64,000 nucleotides of DNA from Prevotella fusca JCM 17724. Lineage in GTDB: Bacteria; Bacteroidota; Bacteroidia; Bacteroidales; Bacteroidaceae. Positions 34,139-44,409 of this stretch are shown here, piece by piece (positions within the stretch are counted from its first letter, which is position 1; each line of letters begins with the position of its first letter). The stretch lies in the NCBI RefSeq assembly GCF_001262015.1, contig NZ_CP012074.1, positions 1,401,001 through 1,465,000 of the forward strand, read 5' to 3'. A program made the translations under genes and the position numbers. The notes beneath the pieces were generated by a model. The model worked only from the letters and a program-made list of their open reading frames with translations. It was not told where the DNA came from and did not search any database.

Positions 34139-35503
34139 ATGAGAAAAATTATTATTGCAGCATCTATGGCATTGCTTTTTGCCGCTTGTGGAAATGACGA
34201 TAATTCCTTTACCCCAACCCCACCAACACAAGAAAAAGTAATCGAGGTAACGACTGATGACATTGTGAAGTTTCTCAACCTTGATAAGCAACTGAATGTT
34301 TATCAGGCTTTGGAGAAGGCAAAATCCGATTTGGGAAAGAAAAGCATCAATGGTAAGGAAGTGAACGTTACGGCTGTGAGCGTGGTAAAAAGCGATGAAG
34401 AGAAGGGAACGTTTACACTGAGAGTGATGGGTAATTGCGGTGGCAAGCCATTCGTTAAGGATGTAGATTATAACGGTTTTGCACAGAAGCCTTCCGATGA
34501 AGAGATGGTTATGCGCGCTGTTGCTTCGTGGAAAAAGGGCGTTGACTATCAAAGTGGGGTCGATTTCGACACACTTTATCGTCTGAAAGATAACAGCAAG
34601 TTCACTGCAACCTACCTGCAAAAGTTTGTAAATCTATCATCTTCAGACATTGATGGCAACAAACATTATACCTTTACGCCAGCCGATTGGGCTAATACGA
34701 CTATTAGCGACGTGCGCTACATTGGTGGCAGTTCGTCGGGACGTATTGCATTCACAATTACCTATAAGGGTAGAAAGGGTAAGACAAGCGATAACAGCAT
34801 TAACGGTTCACCCAGCGTCAGCTTCGACAAGAACCTGTACTATCGCAACCAAATAAGTATTAACACAGCAGAAGCCAGCAAGTTATACATGCGCGGAACG
34901 TATGAGCATGCAGATGTTTTCTACACATCTTTGCTTAAATATGACAAGGACAAGTTTGTGCCTTATCTCAAGGGTAAGTACAGAGACAATGGTACAAACT
35001 CATTAAGATTCTCAATCAACCTTGTTGCAAAAGATGGTCACGATACGGAATTAGCTAACTTTGATGTGACAATCACAGACTTCAAGTCACTGTCTGCACT
35101 GAACGATGAACTTACGATTGCCAGCAGTACAAAAGTTGGTGAGTTCTTTGGCAAACGCTATAGAAACAAGACCGATGGTGATTACACTGATGCAGTGAAG
35201 GCATTATCGCCACAGCTGTGGTTTAACAACGTACAGATGGGATTAACACGTGATGGCAGATTTATCGACATGTATGCAGAAAAGGTAAGAAGCGAGAACG
35301 GAAACTATAATGTTACAGCATGGATTCCTAACAGTGGAATCGCAAAATATTTAGATATTTATCTTTTAGAACCTCGTATTGAGGTATCAAGTGCTAAGAA
35401 GACGGGGTATTTCCTCAATATCACGTATAAGATTACCTATGTCAACGATGTGGCTGTAGACGGTAAGGAACGCACATTAAATGTGCATTTAATTGAACCT
35501 TAA
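34139..35503 (+). CDS. Large lipoprotein of unknown function
   Basis: A 454-aa lipoprotein (lipobox FAAC at residues 14-17) with a Thr/Pro linker after it (DDNSFTPTPPTQ). The rest is beta-rich with two similar halves, each containing a Lys/Asn-rich region and a TYKI-type strand, without a recognised domain. A -7 box TATCTTTG lies at 34024-34031. The ~100-nt leader contains a hairpin (TGCCCTTACA/TGTAAAGGCA). It marks the right border of the IS cluster and ends at a strong terminator. Confidence 0.75.
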   Translation: MRKIIIAASMALLFAACGNDDNSFTPTPPTQEKVIEVTTDDIVKFLNLDKQLNVYQALEKAKSDLGKKSINGKEVNVTAVSVVKSDEEKGTFTLRVMGNCGGKPFVKDVDYNGFAQKPSDEEMVMRAVASWKKGVDYQSGVDFDTLYRLKDNSKFTATYLQKFVNLSSSDIDGNKHYTFTPADWANTTISDVRYIGGSSSGRIAFTITYKGRKGKTSDNSINGSPSVSFDKNLYYRNQISINTAEASKLYMRGTYEHADVFYTSLLKYDKDKFVPYLKGKYRDNGTNSLRFSINLVAKDGHDTELANFDVTITDFKSLSALNDELTIASSTKVGEFFGKRYRNKTDGDYTDAVKALSPQLWFNNVQMGLTRDGRFIDMYAEKVRSENGNYNVTAWIPNSGIAKYLDIYLLEPRIEVSSAKKTGYFLNITYKITYVNDVAVDGKERTLNVHLIEP

Positions 35504-35570
35504 CACTGTCTGCACAGTGTTCATAACGCAGTAGCATCATCTCCTCGAACATTGGTTAACAAACAAACCC

Positions 35571-35607
35571 AAACGCCCCTCGTACAGCAAGTACAAGGGG
35601 CGTTTTG
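35571..35607 (+). terminator. Rho-independent terminator after the lipoprotein gene
   Basis: AAACGCCCCT..GTAC pairs with GTAC..AGGGGCGTTTT, a GC-rich stem with flanking A and T tracts, functional in both directions. The remaining gap to 35978 contains only the second terminator. Confidence 0.9.
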
Positions 35608-35837
35608 TCATTTCAGGGCAGCCAGAGCTTAACATTTACAGAAACTGCGTTTATTGACAGTATCAAGCCCTGTCCGGAACATTCCTCATAAGCATCCAAG
35701 CTGTTCATTGAACCCAAAGCGTTCATTGAACCAGAACAGATTTTGTGTTATATGACCGAGAAGAATGTTTGTCTTTGCAACAAAGGTGTAACAGACTACG
35801 GCTAATTTAGAAGCCCATCGCTTCCACTTACCTCTGC

Positions 35838-35878
35838 ACAAAAGAAAAACCGACACCCACAAGGAGTATCGGCTCTTC
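35838..35878 (-). terminator. Terminator of the sigma/anti-sigma operon
   Basis: On the minus strand CCGATACTCC, TTGT, GGGTGTCGG form a stem with one G-T pair, followed by TTTTTCTTTT. It lies about 100 bp after the anti-sigma gene. Confidence 0.65.
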
Positions 35879-35978
35879 TACGTTAGTATGTTATGAAAAA
35901 TTTGAGAGAATTGAGACTTCACAGCCTCGAGTTGTTTTACTTAAAATGATTATTTATAGAGAAAGCATAGAAATTGTC

Positions 35979-36458
35979 TTACTTTGTGATTGTTGATACA
36001 GTAGACTGTATCTTGTGCTGCAAGGTGTCACTCTTTACAGAGTCAGCCTTGGCAACGGACGGACCTTCCTGCGGTCTGTCAACAGCAGCTGTGCTTGGGG
36101 TTACCTGACGGACATCACCATCAGAGAAAGCCACCTGCATGGCATTGCCCAAGGTAAGGAAGATAGCCACCACAGCGGCAGCCTTGAAGAGTGGCATAAG
36201 GCGATGGCGCATTGTTATGACACGTGCCTTGACCGGCTCGTCTTCCCTGATAAGTCCCAGGACTTTCTGGTCAAAGTCATCGCCCAAGACATCCACAGCT
36301 TTCTCGTTCTGCTCATAGATGAACAGATGGCGATAAGGCAGCAAAGCAGCTGGAATGTCCTCCTGTGAGAAGAACATACGCAAGATTTCCTCCTCTTGGA
36401 GAGAAGTCTCGCAACGCCAGTAGCGTTCCAGTAATTGTTCGATGTACTTATAATCCAT
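35979..36458 (-). CDS. Probable anti-sigma factor
   Basis: A 159-aa protein with a cytosolic N-terminal helical part (YIEQLLERYWRCETSLQEE, typical of short Bacteroidota anti-sigma-like proteins), one transmembrane segment (PLFKAAAVVAIFLTLGNAM, about 90-108) and a short Ser/Thr-rich periplasmic tail. Its start overlaps the end of the ECF sigma gene by 11 bp. It lacks the FecR domain of TonB-linked systems. The signal it senses is unknown. Confidence 0.75.
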   Translation of the reverse strand: MDYKYIEQLLERYWRCETSLQEEEILRMFFSQEDIPAALLPYRHLFIYEQNEKAVDVLGDDFDQKVLGLIREDEPVKARVITMRHRLMPLFKAAAVVAIFLTLGNAMQVAFSDGDVRQVTPSTAAVDRPQEGPSVAKADSVKSDTLQHKIQSTVSTITK

Positions 36459-36960
36459 AATTGTCTAATTTCAAATATTGTTGTTTGACCGTCTGACGGG
36501 CTCTGAAGATATTGACTTTCACCTGTTCTTCGCTGATTTCAAGGACTTCAGCAATCTCTTTGTATGACTTTCCTTCAAAATCTCTTAGCTGCATACAACT
36601 TCGTTGTTTCTCAGGAAGACCATCTACAATCTGTTTTACAAGATTAATCTTGTCCTCTTCTATCATTCGGTCTTGAGGATTGGATGAAGCAAGGGGTTCG
36701 GATATCTTCACATCTTCCAAGGAGTCATTGTTATTTTCCTTCTTCTTGATGCGGTCGAGCGACAGGTTCCGGCATACGGTGAGACTGAATGCTTCGATGG
36801 AATCGATGTTTTCCCACTCGTATCGGCGGTTCCAGACCTTTATCAGCGTGTCCTGCACGATGTCCTCAGCCTCAGCTCTGTTGAGCGTGATACGGAGTGC
36901 AAGCCGGAAGAGTTCGTTCTTCAACGGCAACACATCGTTACGGAAACTGACTTTTTTCAT
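36448..36960 (-). CDS. ECF RNA polymerase sigma factor (sigma-70 family)
   Basis: A 170-aa sigma factor. Region 2 (LFRLALRITLNRAEAEDIVQ, then TLIKVWNRR) lies at about 15-55 and region 4 (LPEKQRSCMQLRDFEGKSYK, then EIAEVLEISEEQVKVNIFRA) at about 110-160. It would direct RNA polymerase to a small regulon when released by the membrane anti-sigma encoded next. Confidence 0.92.
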   Translation of the reverse strand: MKKVSFRNDVLPLKNELFRLALRITLNRAEAEDIVQDTLIKVWNRRYEWENIDSIEAFSLTVCRNLSLDRIKKKENNNDSLEDVKISEPLASSNPQDRMIEEDKINLVKQIVDGLPEKQRSCMQLRDFEGKSYKEIAEVLEISEEQVKVNIFRARQTVKQQYLKLDNYGL

Positions 36961-37121
36961 CTTCTCTCTGTTTAAATGACGGTTATCTATGGGGGAAAGT
37001 TACAGGAACGAAGGCAAAAATGCCGTTATTTAACTTTCATTAAGCCTTTAATTGTCATGAAAGCAACGCATAAAACTGCACTTCAATCGGCCTTACTACT
37101 ATGTCAAAAGGACATCTGCCA

Positions 37122-37214
37122 CGAATTATCTTCACGAAAAAAAAGAATTATTTTCATGAAAAAAAATATTTTTCTTCATGAAAAGAAATAATTATTTTCA
37201 TGAAAAGAATTCGG
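37122..37214. repeat. 22-bp-period TTCATGAAAA array, four units
   Basis: TTCACG/TTCATG starts at 37131, 37153, 37175 and 37197, exactly 22 bp apart, bounded by CGAATT and GAATTCG. It lies in the gap between the sigma factor gene and speA. Confidence 0.88.
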
Positions 37215-37318
37215 CAATGACGCTCCTCGACAGGAAAAACAAGGATAAACTGCAGGAACGGACATCCACATCTACCTAAAGAAACACCCACGTTTAGCAA
37301 GCATCTATTAACGACACA

Positions 37319-37380
37319 GGGACGCACAATCCGTGCGTCCGAAACCAATGTCTCGATGGCGGACACACGAGCCGTGCGCC
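37319..37380. repeat. GGACGCAC hairpin repeat
   Basis: GGACGCAC, five bases, GTGCGTCC (37320-37340) is a perfect hairpin, followed by GGACACACGAGCCGTGCGCC. A related structure lies at 45363-45424. It is probably a dispersed intergenic repeat. Confidence 0.5.
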
Positions 37381-37449
37381 TCTACAGATTATCAATGACT
37401 ACATTTTCATATCCTGCGGTCAGCCTGCTTGCCCAAAGGGACTTGCAGT

Positions 37450-39348
37450 CTACTCCAGATATGTGTAACCGTAAAGACCGCTACGGTAATTGCTGAGGAA
37501 TTCCTTACCCTCCTCAAGCGAAATCCTACCTTGCTTTACGCTCTTTGTCACCCAGATTTCAAGTTGGCGGACAAGTTTCTTAGGATTATACTGAACGTAC
37601 TCCAAAACCTCTTCCACCGTCTCACCATCAAAAATCTGGTCGATATGATAGCTGCCATCCTTTACCGAGATGTGTACAGCATTGGTGTCGCCGAAGAGAT
37701 TGTGCATGTCGCCCAGGATTTCCTGATAGGCACCAATGAGGAACACACCGAGGTAATAAGGCTCGTTCTTCTTCAGCGCGTGAACCGGCAACACATGGCT
37801 GCTGCGTCCCATTGCTACGAAGTTTGAAATCTTACCGTCGCTGTCACAGGTAATATCCTGCAAGGTGGCATTGCGTGCCGGACGCTCATTGAGTCGCTGA
37901 ATCGGCATTACCGGGAAGAGTTGGTCTATTGCCCAGCTGTCCGGGAGCGACTGAAAGAGTGAGAAGTTACAGAAGTACTTGTCGGCAAGCAGCTTATCCA
38001 TATTGCGCAACTCATCCGGTACATGCTTCATATTCTTTGCCAGATTGTTGATTTCATGGCACACACTCCAGTACATCGCCTCAATCTCGGCACGTGTCTT
38101 CAGGTCAACCATACCATGAGAGAACAGCTCCAAGGCTTCCTCACGGATCTGCTCTGCATCGTGCCAGTCCTCCAGCATATTGCGTGAATCAAGGTTATCC
38201 CAAATATCGTAGAGGTCTTTTACCAACTGATGGTCTGTATCACTTGCCTCAAACTCCTCTGACATCTCAGGCAGGGAAGCTGTTTCGAGCACATCAATCA
38301 CGAGAACTGAGTGATGGGCAGAGAGGCTTCTGCCACTCTCGGTGATGATGTTCGGGTGTGGAATATCGTTCTTGTTGGCTGCATCAACAAAGGTGTAGAC
38401 ACAGTCGTTGACGTATTCCTGGATGCTATAGTTCACTGAGCTTTCACTGCTTGACGAGCGGGTTCCGTCGTAGTCAACGCCCAATCCACCGCCACAATCC
38501 ACGAAATCAACGTTATAACCCATCTTTCTGAGGTTCACATAGTACTGTGCTGCCTCGTTGAGTGCGGTCTGAATACGGCGAATCTTTGTAATCTGTGAAC
38601 CGATATGAAAGTGAATCAGGTGCAGACTGTCATGCAGCCCCTTGTCATCGAGTGTCTCCAACGCCTGCAGAAGTTCAGAAGACGTAAGCCCGAACTTGGA
38701 AGCATCGCCGCCACTGTCAGCCCATTTGCCGGAACCACTGGATGCCAGCTTGATGCGGATGCCGAGGTTCGGCTTTACGTTCAGTTTCTTTGCTGCACGT
38801 GCAATGAGGTCGATTTCATTGAGTTTCTCCACTACGATGAAGATGCGCTTACCCATCTTCTGTGCCAGTAAGGCCAGTTCTATATAGCTCTGGTCCTTGT
38901 ATCCGTTACAGATAATGAGCGAATCGCTCTGGCACTGTACGGCGATCACTGCATGCAACTCGGGTTTTGAACCAGCCTCCAAGCCGAGGTTGAACTTGCG
39001 TCCGTGAGAGATAATCTCCTCAACCACCGGCTGCATCTGGTTTACCTTAATAGGATAGATGATGAAGTTCTCAGCTTTGAAATCGTATTCCTTCTTTGCC
39101 TTCTCAAAGCAGGAGGATGTCTTCTCGATACGGTTATCGAGAATATCGGGGAAACGAAGCAACACCGGCGGTGTCACATCGCGCAAGGAGAGTTCGTCCA
39201 TGACGTCACGTAGGTCAATCTGCGTATTGTCCTTACACGGCGTTACATACACGTCACCCTTGGGGTTGATGCCAAAGTAAGATGTACCCCACCCTGAGAT
39301 GTTGTACAATTCTTGAGAATCTTCAATCGTCCACTTTTTCATTTCCAA
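37450..39348 (-). CDS. speA: Biosynthetic arginine decarboxylase
   Basis: A 632-aa PLP enzyme converting arginine to agmatine, first step of a polyamine route. The PLP Lys lies in FIIYPIKVNQMQPVV near residue 98, and the Gly-rich phosphate site in VDCGGGLGVDYDG. C-terminal decarboxylase features include the HLIHFHIGSQ segment mid-protein. The length matches long SpeA enzymes. M3 (39342) is also possible as start. It is separated by about 150 bp from aroK and is likely an independent unit. Confidence 0.95.
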   Translation of the reverse strand: MEMKKWTIEDSQELYNISGWGTSYFGINPKGDVYVTPCKDNTQIDLRDVMDELSLRDVTPPVLLRFPDILDNRIEKTSSCFEKAKKEYDFKAENFIIYPIKVNQMQPVVEEIISHGRKFNLGLEAGSKPELHAVIAVQCQSDSLIICNGYKDQSYIELALLAQKMGKRIFIVVEKLNEIDLIARAAKKLNVKPNLGIRIKLASSGSGKWADSGGDASKFGLTSSELLQALETLDDKGLHDSLHLIHFHIGSQITKIRRIQTALNEAAQYYVNLRKMGYNVDFVDCGGGLGVDYDGTRSSSSESSVNYSIQEYVNDCVYTFVDAANKNDIPHPNIITESGRSLSAHHSVLVIDVLETASLPEMSEEFEASDTDHQLVKDLYDIWDNLDSRNMLEDWHDAEQIREEALELFSHGMVDLKTRAEIEAMYWSVCHEINNLAKNMKHVPDELRNMDKLLADKYFCNFSLFQSLPDSWAIDQLFPVMPIQRLNERPARNATLQDITCDSDGKISNFVAMGRSSHVLPVHALKKNEPYYLGVFLIGAYQEILGDMHNLFGDTNAVHISVKDGSYHIDQIFDGETVEEVLEYVQYNPKKLVRQLEIWVTKSVKQGRISLEEGKEFLSNYRSGLYGYTYLE

Positions 39349-39498
39349 TATTCTATCCCTATATATAATCTTTATTCAATCTGTTTACTTTTTCTAAATG
39401 ACGCCTTTCTGCTGTGCGGAGCATAGCTCTGTAATCCTCAGACAACTGCTTGTCATATCGTGAAGGACAGCTTTACAGCCATAACATTCACCATGCTA

Positions 39499-40095
39499 TC
39501 ATCGACGGACAGCCTTGTCAATCTTCAGCAGCTGGCAGAGCTGGGTGACGGAAATCTGTATCTTGTCGTAACTGTCCATAAGACTCACGTCAAGAACGTG
39601 CTTCGCCTTCATGTAGAAAGGCTCACGCCCCTTCAACTGTTCACGGATGAACAGGCTGACCTCATCAGGTGCCTTATTGAGCAGAAGGGGGCGGACTGAC
39701 TTGCCCATCTGCAGATGCTTGAAAAGGACGTCCGGCTCTACTTTCAGGTAAACGGTCTCAGCCTGCCCGTTCATATACTCCATATTATCAAAGAAACAGG
39801 GAGTTCCTCCTCCGCAGGAGATAATGACATTTTCAAACTCTGCAACCTCATGAAGCATTGACTTTTCCATCAAACGGAAGCCATTTTCCCCCTTTTCATC
39901 GAAGATTTGCTTCACAGTCTTGCGCATACGGCTCTCTATGTACCAGTCCAAGTCATAGAAGGGAATGTTCAATTCCTTCGACAAAGCCCTGCCGACTGTC
40001 GTCTTCCCGGCTCCCATATAGCCAATGAGAATGATGCGCAACGGTCTGTTCTCTTCCTTGTGGTCTGCCATGCTCACGATATATTTATCATCCAC
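39499..40095 (-). CDS. aroK: Shikimate kinase
   Basis: A 198-aa kinase phosphorylating shikimate in aromatic amino-acid synthesis. The P-loop GYMGAGKTTVGRAL is followed by the shikimate-binding DLDWYIESR and the GGGTPCF motif. The initial segment before MADHKEENRPL may not be translated, and M9 (40071) is an alternative start. It follows topA with about 70 bp between. Confidence 0.93.
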   Translation of the reverse strand: MDDKYIVSMADHKEENRPLRIILIGYMGAGKTTVGRALSKELNIPFYDLDWYIESRMRKTVKQIFDEKGENGFRLMEKSMLHEVAEFENVIISCGGGTPCFFDNMEYMNGQAETVYLKVEPDVLFKHLQMGKSVRPLLLNKAPDEVSLFIREQLKGREPFYMKAKHVLDVSLMDSYDKIQISVTQLCQLLKIDKAVRR

Positions 40096-40164
40096 CCTAT
40101 AGTCTGCAGTTGCAAGACTATGTGGTGGATGTCTTTCTTTCCGTTAAAGGTGAGTCTGTATTCA

Positions 40165-42501
40165 CTACTTCTTACGCTTTGGCTCCGGGGCATTCTTTAC
40201 GATGTCCATGCACTGCTCGTAAGTAAGTTCTGCAGCTTTCTCGTGGAGTGCCTTCGGCATACGGTAGTTCTTGCCATCATAGGCAATATAAGGACCGTAA
40301 CGACCGTTCATCACTTCCATCTTGGCATCTTCTTCAAAAGTCTTCAAGTGACGCTGTGCATCCTGCAGACGCTTCTTCTGAATAAGGTTGATAGCGGCAT
40401 CAAGGCTGATGGTAAGCGGGTCTTCCTCCTTTGGAAGTGAGGTGTACTTCTTGTTATGGAGCACGTAAGGACCGAAGCGACCAGCACCGATCACAACGTC
40501 TGTACCCTCAAACTGACCTACCTTACGTGGCAGCTTGAACAATTCCAACGCTTCCTCAAGGGTGATGGTTTCCATGCTCTTGTCTGACGGAAGCTGTGAG
40601 AATCGTGGTTTGTCCTCATCATCTGCACTGCCAATCTGCACAACCGGACCGAAACGACCAATCTTAACGAACACCGGCTTGCCTGTCTTTGGCTCGACAC
40701 CAAGCTCACGTTCGCCTGCCTTATGCTCGGAACGGGCATTCATAACCTTCTCCACCTCTGGTTCAAAACCTTGATAAAAGGTCTTCATCTTCTTATTCCA
40801 TTCAGCCTTTCCTTCAGCAATCTTATCGAAATCCTGCTCAACTTTGGCTGTAAAGTTATAGTCCATAATCTCCGGGAAGTTCGCCATAAGAAAGTCGTTC
40901 ACAACAATTCCGATGTCTGTCGGGATGAGTTTGCCCTTGTCTGCACCAGCCATTTCCTTCTTGGTCTTGGAAGTTACCTTCAGACCAAGGAGTGAGTCAA
41001 CAGCATACTTACGCTCTTCACCCTTGCGGTCACCCTTCTGTACGTATTCACGTTGCTGGATGGTTGAGATTGTCGGAGCGTATGTTGACGGGCGACCGAT
41101 GCCAAGTTCTTCAAGTTTGCGCACCAGACTTGCCTCCGTATAACGGTTAGGTCCCTGTGAATAACGCTCTGTTGAAACGATTTCACGACGTTCAAGTTCC
41201 TCGCCTTCGTGCATTACCGGCAGCGCATGTGAGAACTCCTCGTTGTTTTCATCATCGTCAGTCGATTCGTTATAAACTTTCAGGAAGCCCTCGAAAGCAA
41301 TCACTTCGCCGTTGGAAACAAACAGCAGATCAGTGTTGTTCTTGCCATCTTCCGCCTCAAGTGATATGTTTACAGTGGTCTTCTCTATCTGTGCATCAGC
41401 CATCTGCGACGCAATGGTGCGCTTCCAGATAAGGTCGTAAAGACGCTTCTCCTGGCTTGTCCCTTCGATAGAAACATTATCAATATATGTAGGACGGATA
41501 GCCTCGTGCGCCTCCTGCGCCCCTTTGCTATGGGTCTGATACTTTCTTACTTTACTATAATTCTCACCATAGAGCCGCTCAATCTCCTCCTTGCAGGTGC
41601 TGACAGCCAAACTGGAAAGATTCACACTGTCGGTTCGCATGTAAGTAATACGTCCTGCCTCATACAATCGCTGGGCAACCATCATCGTCTGACTTACGGT
41701 GAAGCCGAGCTTTCTTGCAGCTTCCTGCTGCAGTGTTGAGGTTGTGAACGGAGGAGCCGGGGTGCGTTTCAAAGGTTTCTTTGCTATCGATGAAACCTTG
41801 AATTTTGAAGTCTTGCACAGTTCAAGGAAGTCCAAAGCCTCCTCATGTGTCTTGAAACGCTTGCTCAATTCAGCCTTTACTTCACTCTTCGAGCCATCCT
41901 CACCGGTTACAGCAAAGACTGCATTCAATCGGTAGTAAGGCTCAGAATTGAAGTTCTGTACCTCACGTTCGCGCTCTACAATCAACCTCACGGCAACGCT
42001 CTGCACACGTCCGGCACTCAAAGCCGGCTTTACCTTGCGCCACAGCACCGGTGAAAGACGGAAGCCTACCAGGCGGTCGAGTACGCGACGGGCCTGCTGT
42101 GCGTTCACAAGATTCATATCCAGACGGCGTGGCGACTCAATTGCTTTCAATATGGCGGGCTTGGTAATCTCATGGAACACGATACGATTCGTTTTCTCTT
42201 CATCCAGCCCTAACACCTCACAAAGATGCCAGCTGATAGCTTCTCCCTCGCGGTCCTCATCGGAAGCCAACCAGACTTTCTTGGCTGCTTTAGCACTTTT
42301 CTTCAGTTCACTGACTACTTTCTTCTTCTCGTCAGGGATTTCATAATCGGGATTCAACGTGTCGAGATCAATGCTAAGTTCCTTCTTTTTCAAGTCGCGG
42401 ATATGACCATAAGACGACATAACCTTATAGTCCTTACCGAGAAACTTCTCAATGGTCTTAGCCTTTGCCGGGCTCTCTACTATTACCAAGTTTTCTTGCA
42501 T
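40165..42501 (-). CDS. topA: DNA topoisomerase I
   Basis: A type IA topoisomerase relaxing negative supercoils. The Toprim domain begins VIVESPAKAKTIEKFLG and includes DEDREGEAISWHL. The catalytic Tyr is in AGRITYMRTDSVNLS near residue 300. The C-terminus has several GRFGPYV repeats of the Topo C-terminal type rather than Cys zinc fingers. I start at ATG 42501 (MQENLVIVES) because the eight upstream codons precede the usual N-terminus. 778 aa is normal. Confidence 0.96.
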   Translation of the reverse strand: MQENLVIVESPAKAKTIEKFLGKDYKVMSSYGHIRDLKKKELSIDLDTLNPDYEIPDEKKKVVSELKKSAKAAKKVWLASDEDREGEAISWHLCEVLGLDEEKTNRIVFHEITKPAILKAIESPRRLDMNLVNAQQARRVLDRLVGFRLSPVLWRKVKPALSAGRVQSVAVRLIVEREREVQNFNSEPYYRLNAVFAVTGEDGSKSEVKAELSKRFKTHEEALDFLELCKTSKFKVSSIAKKPLKRTPAPPFTTSTLQQEAARKLGFTVSQTMMVAQRLYEAGRITYMRTDSVNLSSLAVSTCKEEIERLYGENYSKVRKYQTHSKGAQEAHEAIRPTYIDNVSIEGTSQEKRLYDLIWKRTIASQMADAQIEKTTVNISLEAEDGKNNTDLLFVSNGEVIAFEGFLKVYNESTDDDENNEEFSHALPVMHEGEELERREIVSTERYSQGPNRYTEASLVRKLEELGIGRPSTYAPTISTIQQREYVQKGDRKGEERKYAVDSLLGLKVTSKTKKEMAGADKGKLIPTDIGIVVNDFLMANFPEIMDYNFTAKVEQDFDKIAEGKAEWNKKMKTFYQGFEPEVEKVMNARSEHKAGERELGVEPKTGKPVFVKIGRFGPVVQIGSADDEDKPRFSQLPSDKSMETITLEEALELFKLPRKVGQFEGTDVVIGAGRFGPYVLHNKKYTSLPKEEDPLTISLDAAINLIQKKRLQDAQRHLKTFEEDAKMEVMNGRYGPYIAYDGKNYRMPKALHEKAAELTYEQCMDIVKNAPEPKRKK

Positions 42502-42579
42502 AATCAATCTTGTACATTTTTTCAAGGGCGCAAAAGTACTTAAACTTTTTGCTTACACCTTATATAATAGACAAAATTT

Positions 42580-43116
42580 CTACTTTTTTAAGTTTTCTAC
42601 CTCCATCTGCAAAAAGTCATGCAGTGCCTGACGGATGGAACGAAGACCGAACTGTTCGGTATGAACCTCTGCCAATGGCACCCATGTAGCCTCATCTACA
42701 TCATCCGCCACCTTGAGAGCGGTCTCATCCTCTACCTTACAGATGAAGAAGGCATCAAGTGTAGGTATATCAAAACCACTGTAACGGTACTTGTTAGGAA
42801 GTGAACAGAAGTAACTTTTCTCCTTGACAACAAGGTTGGTTTCCTCTTTTATTTCACGTATCAATGCCTCGCCAATGGTCTCGCCAATATCACAGAAGCC
42901 TCCGGGGAGGTCTAACGTTCCACGTCCTGGATCAAACTTCCTGCGTGTAACGAGCAATTCCCCTTTACCGTTCAGGATGAATGCAGCCACAGCAGAACTC
43001 GGATTAAGGAAATACTCGAAGCCACAACTCTCGCAGCGTTTGCTTTTCTCGTTCTGTTCTACAAAACGCTTACTTCCACATACGGGACAATACCGAAACT
43101 TATCTAATACGTGCAT
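42580..43116 (-). CDS. Nudix hydrolase with N-terminal zinc ribbon
   Basis: A 178-aa protein. A zinc ribbon (CPVCGSKR ... CESCGFEYF) occupies residues 9-40. The Nudix box GGFCDIGETIGEALIREIKEETNL spans about 90-113 with the catalytic REIKEE. Such enzymes hydrolyse NADH or other nucleoside diphosphate derivatives. The zinc ribbon resembles that of NudC-type NADH pyrophosphatases, but the full NudC signature is not confirmed. Confidence 0.9.
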   Translation of the reverse strand: MHVLDKFRYCPVCGSKRFVEQNEKSKRCESCGFEYFLNPSSAVAAFILNGKGELLVTRRKFDPGRGTLDLPGGFCDIGETIGEALIREIKEETNLVVKEKSYFCSLPNKYRYSGFDIPTLDAFFICKVEDETALKVADDVDEATWVPLAEVHTEQFGLRSIRQALHDFLQMEVENLKK

Positions 43117-43482
43117 GTCTGAATGATAGATGATAAATACTGGATGATAACTATTTTTTTTAAAATAAGAAAGGGAGTGATAATGAACCGCTGGATATTG
43201 AATCAGCTAATTAAAAGATAGTTGTTAACAGTCATACGAAATCATTAAAATTCGTTTATACTCCATATCTTTTATTATTTCTGTCTGCAAATATACTAAA
43301 AACTCTAAACATCTACTATTGAAATCGTATCTTTTTGTTAACTTTGCAATAATACGTTCAAAATCTCATGCTTTATTCCTGCTTTTTATTACAGCAACGT
43401 TCCGTTTCCTGGTAGATTGTACCATAACCGAATGGAAGGAAGAGCGATGAAAACGAACTAAAACAACTAAACAGAGTATAGA
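43117..43482. other. Divergent intergenic region with promoter boxes
   Basis: TAACTTTG (43339-43346) on the plus strand fits a -7 box for the esterase. TATATTTG on the minus strand (43295-43288) fits one for the Nudix gene. No other feature was recognised. Confidence 0.4.
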
Positions 43483-44307
43483 ATGAATTTAAGAAAACTA
43501 TTTCTCACATTCGGACTGGCTGCTGCTGCCATGACGATGAACGCCCAGAGCACTTTCGATGTAAAACTCTATAACGGGCGTCCGCCTTACAACAACGGCG
43601 ATCCAAATGATACCGCTAAGGTACGTGTCTTCCTTCCGACAGAGAAAGAAGCTACAGGACGTGCCGTAATCATCTGCCCAGGTGGTGCCTACGAGACACT
43701 ATCAATGGACAAAGAGGGTTATGACTGGGGGGAGTTCTTCCAGAATCACGGCATTGCAGCCATCGTATTGAAGTACCGCATGCCACATGGTGAGCCCGAG
43801 GTCCCCGTTTCTGACGCCGAGCAGGCAATGAAGCTCGTCCGTATGAACGCAACAAGCTGGAGAATCAATCGCAATGACGTTGGTATCATGGGCTTCTCTG
43901 CCGGTGGTCATCTCGCTGCAACGATTGCTACAAGAAGCCAGGGAGAGGCTAAGCCGAACTTCCAGATACTCTTCTACCCCGTCATTTCAATGCTGGAAGG
44001 CTACGGTCACGACAGAAGCCGCCTCAACTTCCTGGGCAAGAACCCCGGCAAGCGTGACGAGAAGAAGTACAGTGCTGACATGAACGTGAGCCGTGTAACG
44101 CCACGTGCATTCATTGCGCTCAGCGATGACGACGATTCCGTACCGCCAGCAAACGGCGTAAACTTCTACACCGAACTTTACCGCAATGACGTTCGCGGTT
44201 CTCTCCACGTCTATCCCGGCGGCGGTCATGGCTGGGGCAGCAAGATCGGGTTCCGCTATCATGAGGAGATGATGATGGACCTCAAGGCATGGCTGAAGAG
44301 TTTTTAA
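43483..44307 (+). CDS. Secreted alpha/beta-hydrolase, esterase-like
   Basis: A 274-aa enzyme with a signal peptide (MNLRKLFLTFGLAAAAMTMNA). Nucleophile Ser lies in GFSAGGHLAA near residue 140, candidate Asp in LSDDDDSVPP, and His in GGGHGWG near the C-terminus. The oxyanion loop is CPGGAYE. It belongs to the esterase/lipase branch that includes xylan and pectin acetyl esterases, so a carbohydrate de-esterification role is plausible. No linked glycan genes confirm the substrate. Confidence 0.87.
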   Translation: MNLRKLFLTFGLAAAAMTMNAQSTFDVKLYNGRPPYNNGDPNDTAKVRVFLPTEKEATGRAVIICPGGAYETLSMDKEGYDWGEFFQNHGIAAIVLKYRMPHGEPEVPVSDAEQAMKLVRMNATSWRINRNDVGIMGFSAGGHLAATIATRSQGEAKPNFQILFYPVISMLEGYGHDRSRLNFLGKNPGKRDEKKYSADMNVSRVTPRAFIALSDDDDSVPPANGVNFYTELYRNDVRGSLHVYPGGGHGWGSKIGFRYHEEMMMDLKAWLKSF

Positions 44308-44409
44308 ACCCCACCTTCTTTATCTCTTTCCCCGCTTGACAGACCCCTTGTCTATACAAAACACTTGAGGGAGAGAACACCATACAGGCATACTTCCTGA
44401 CGACAACTT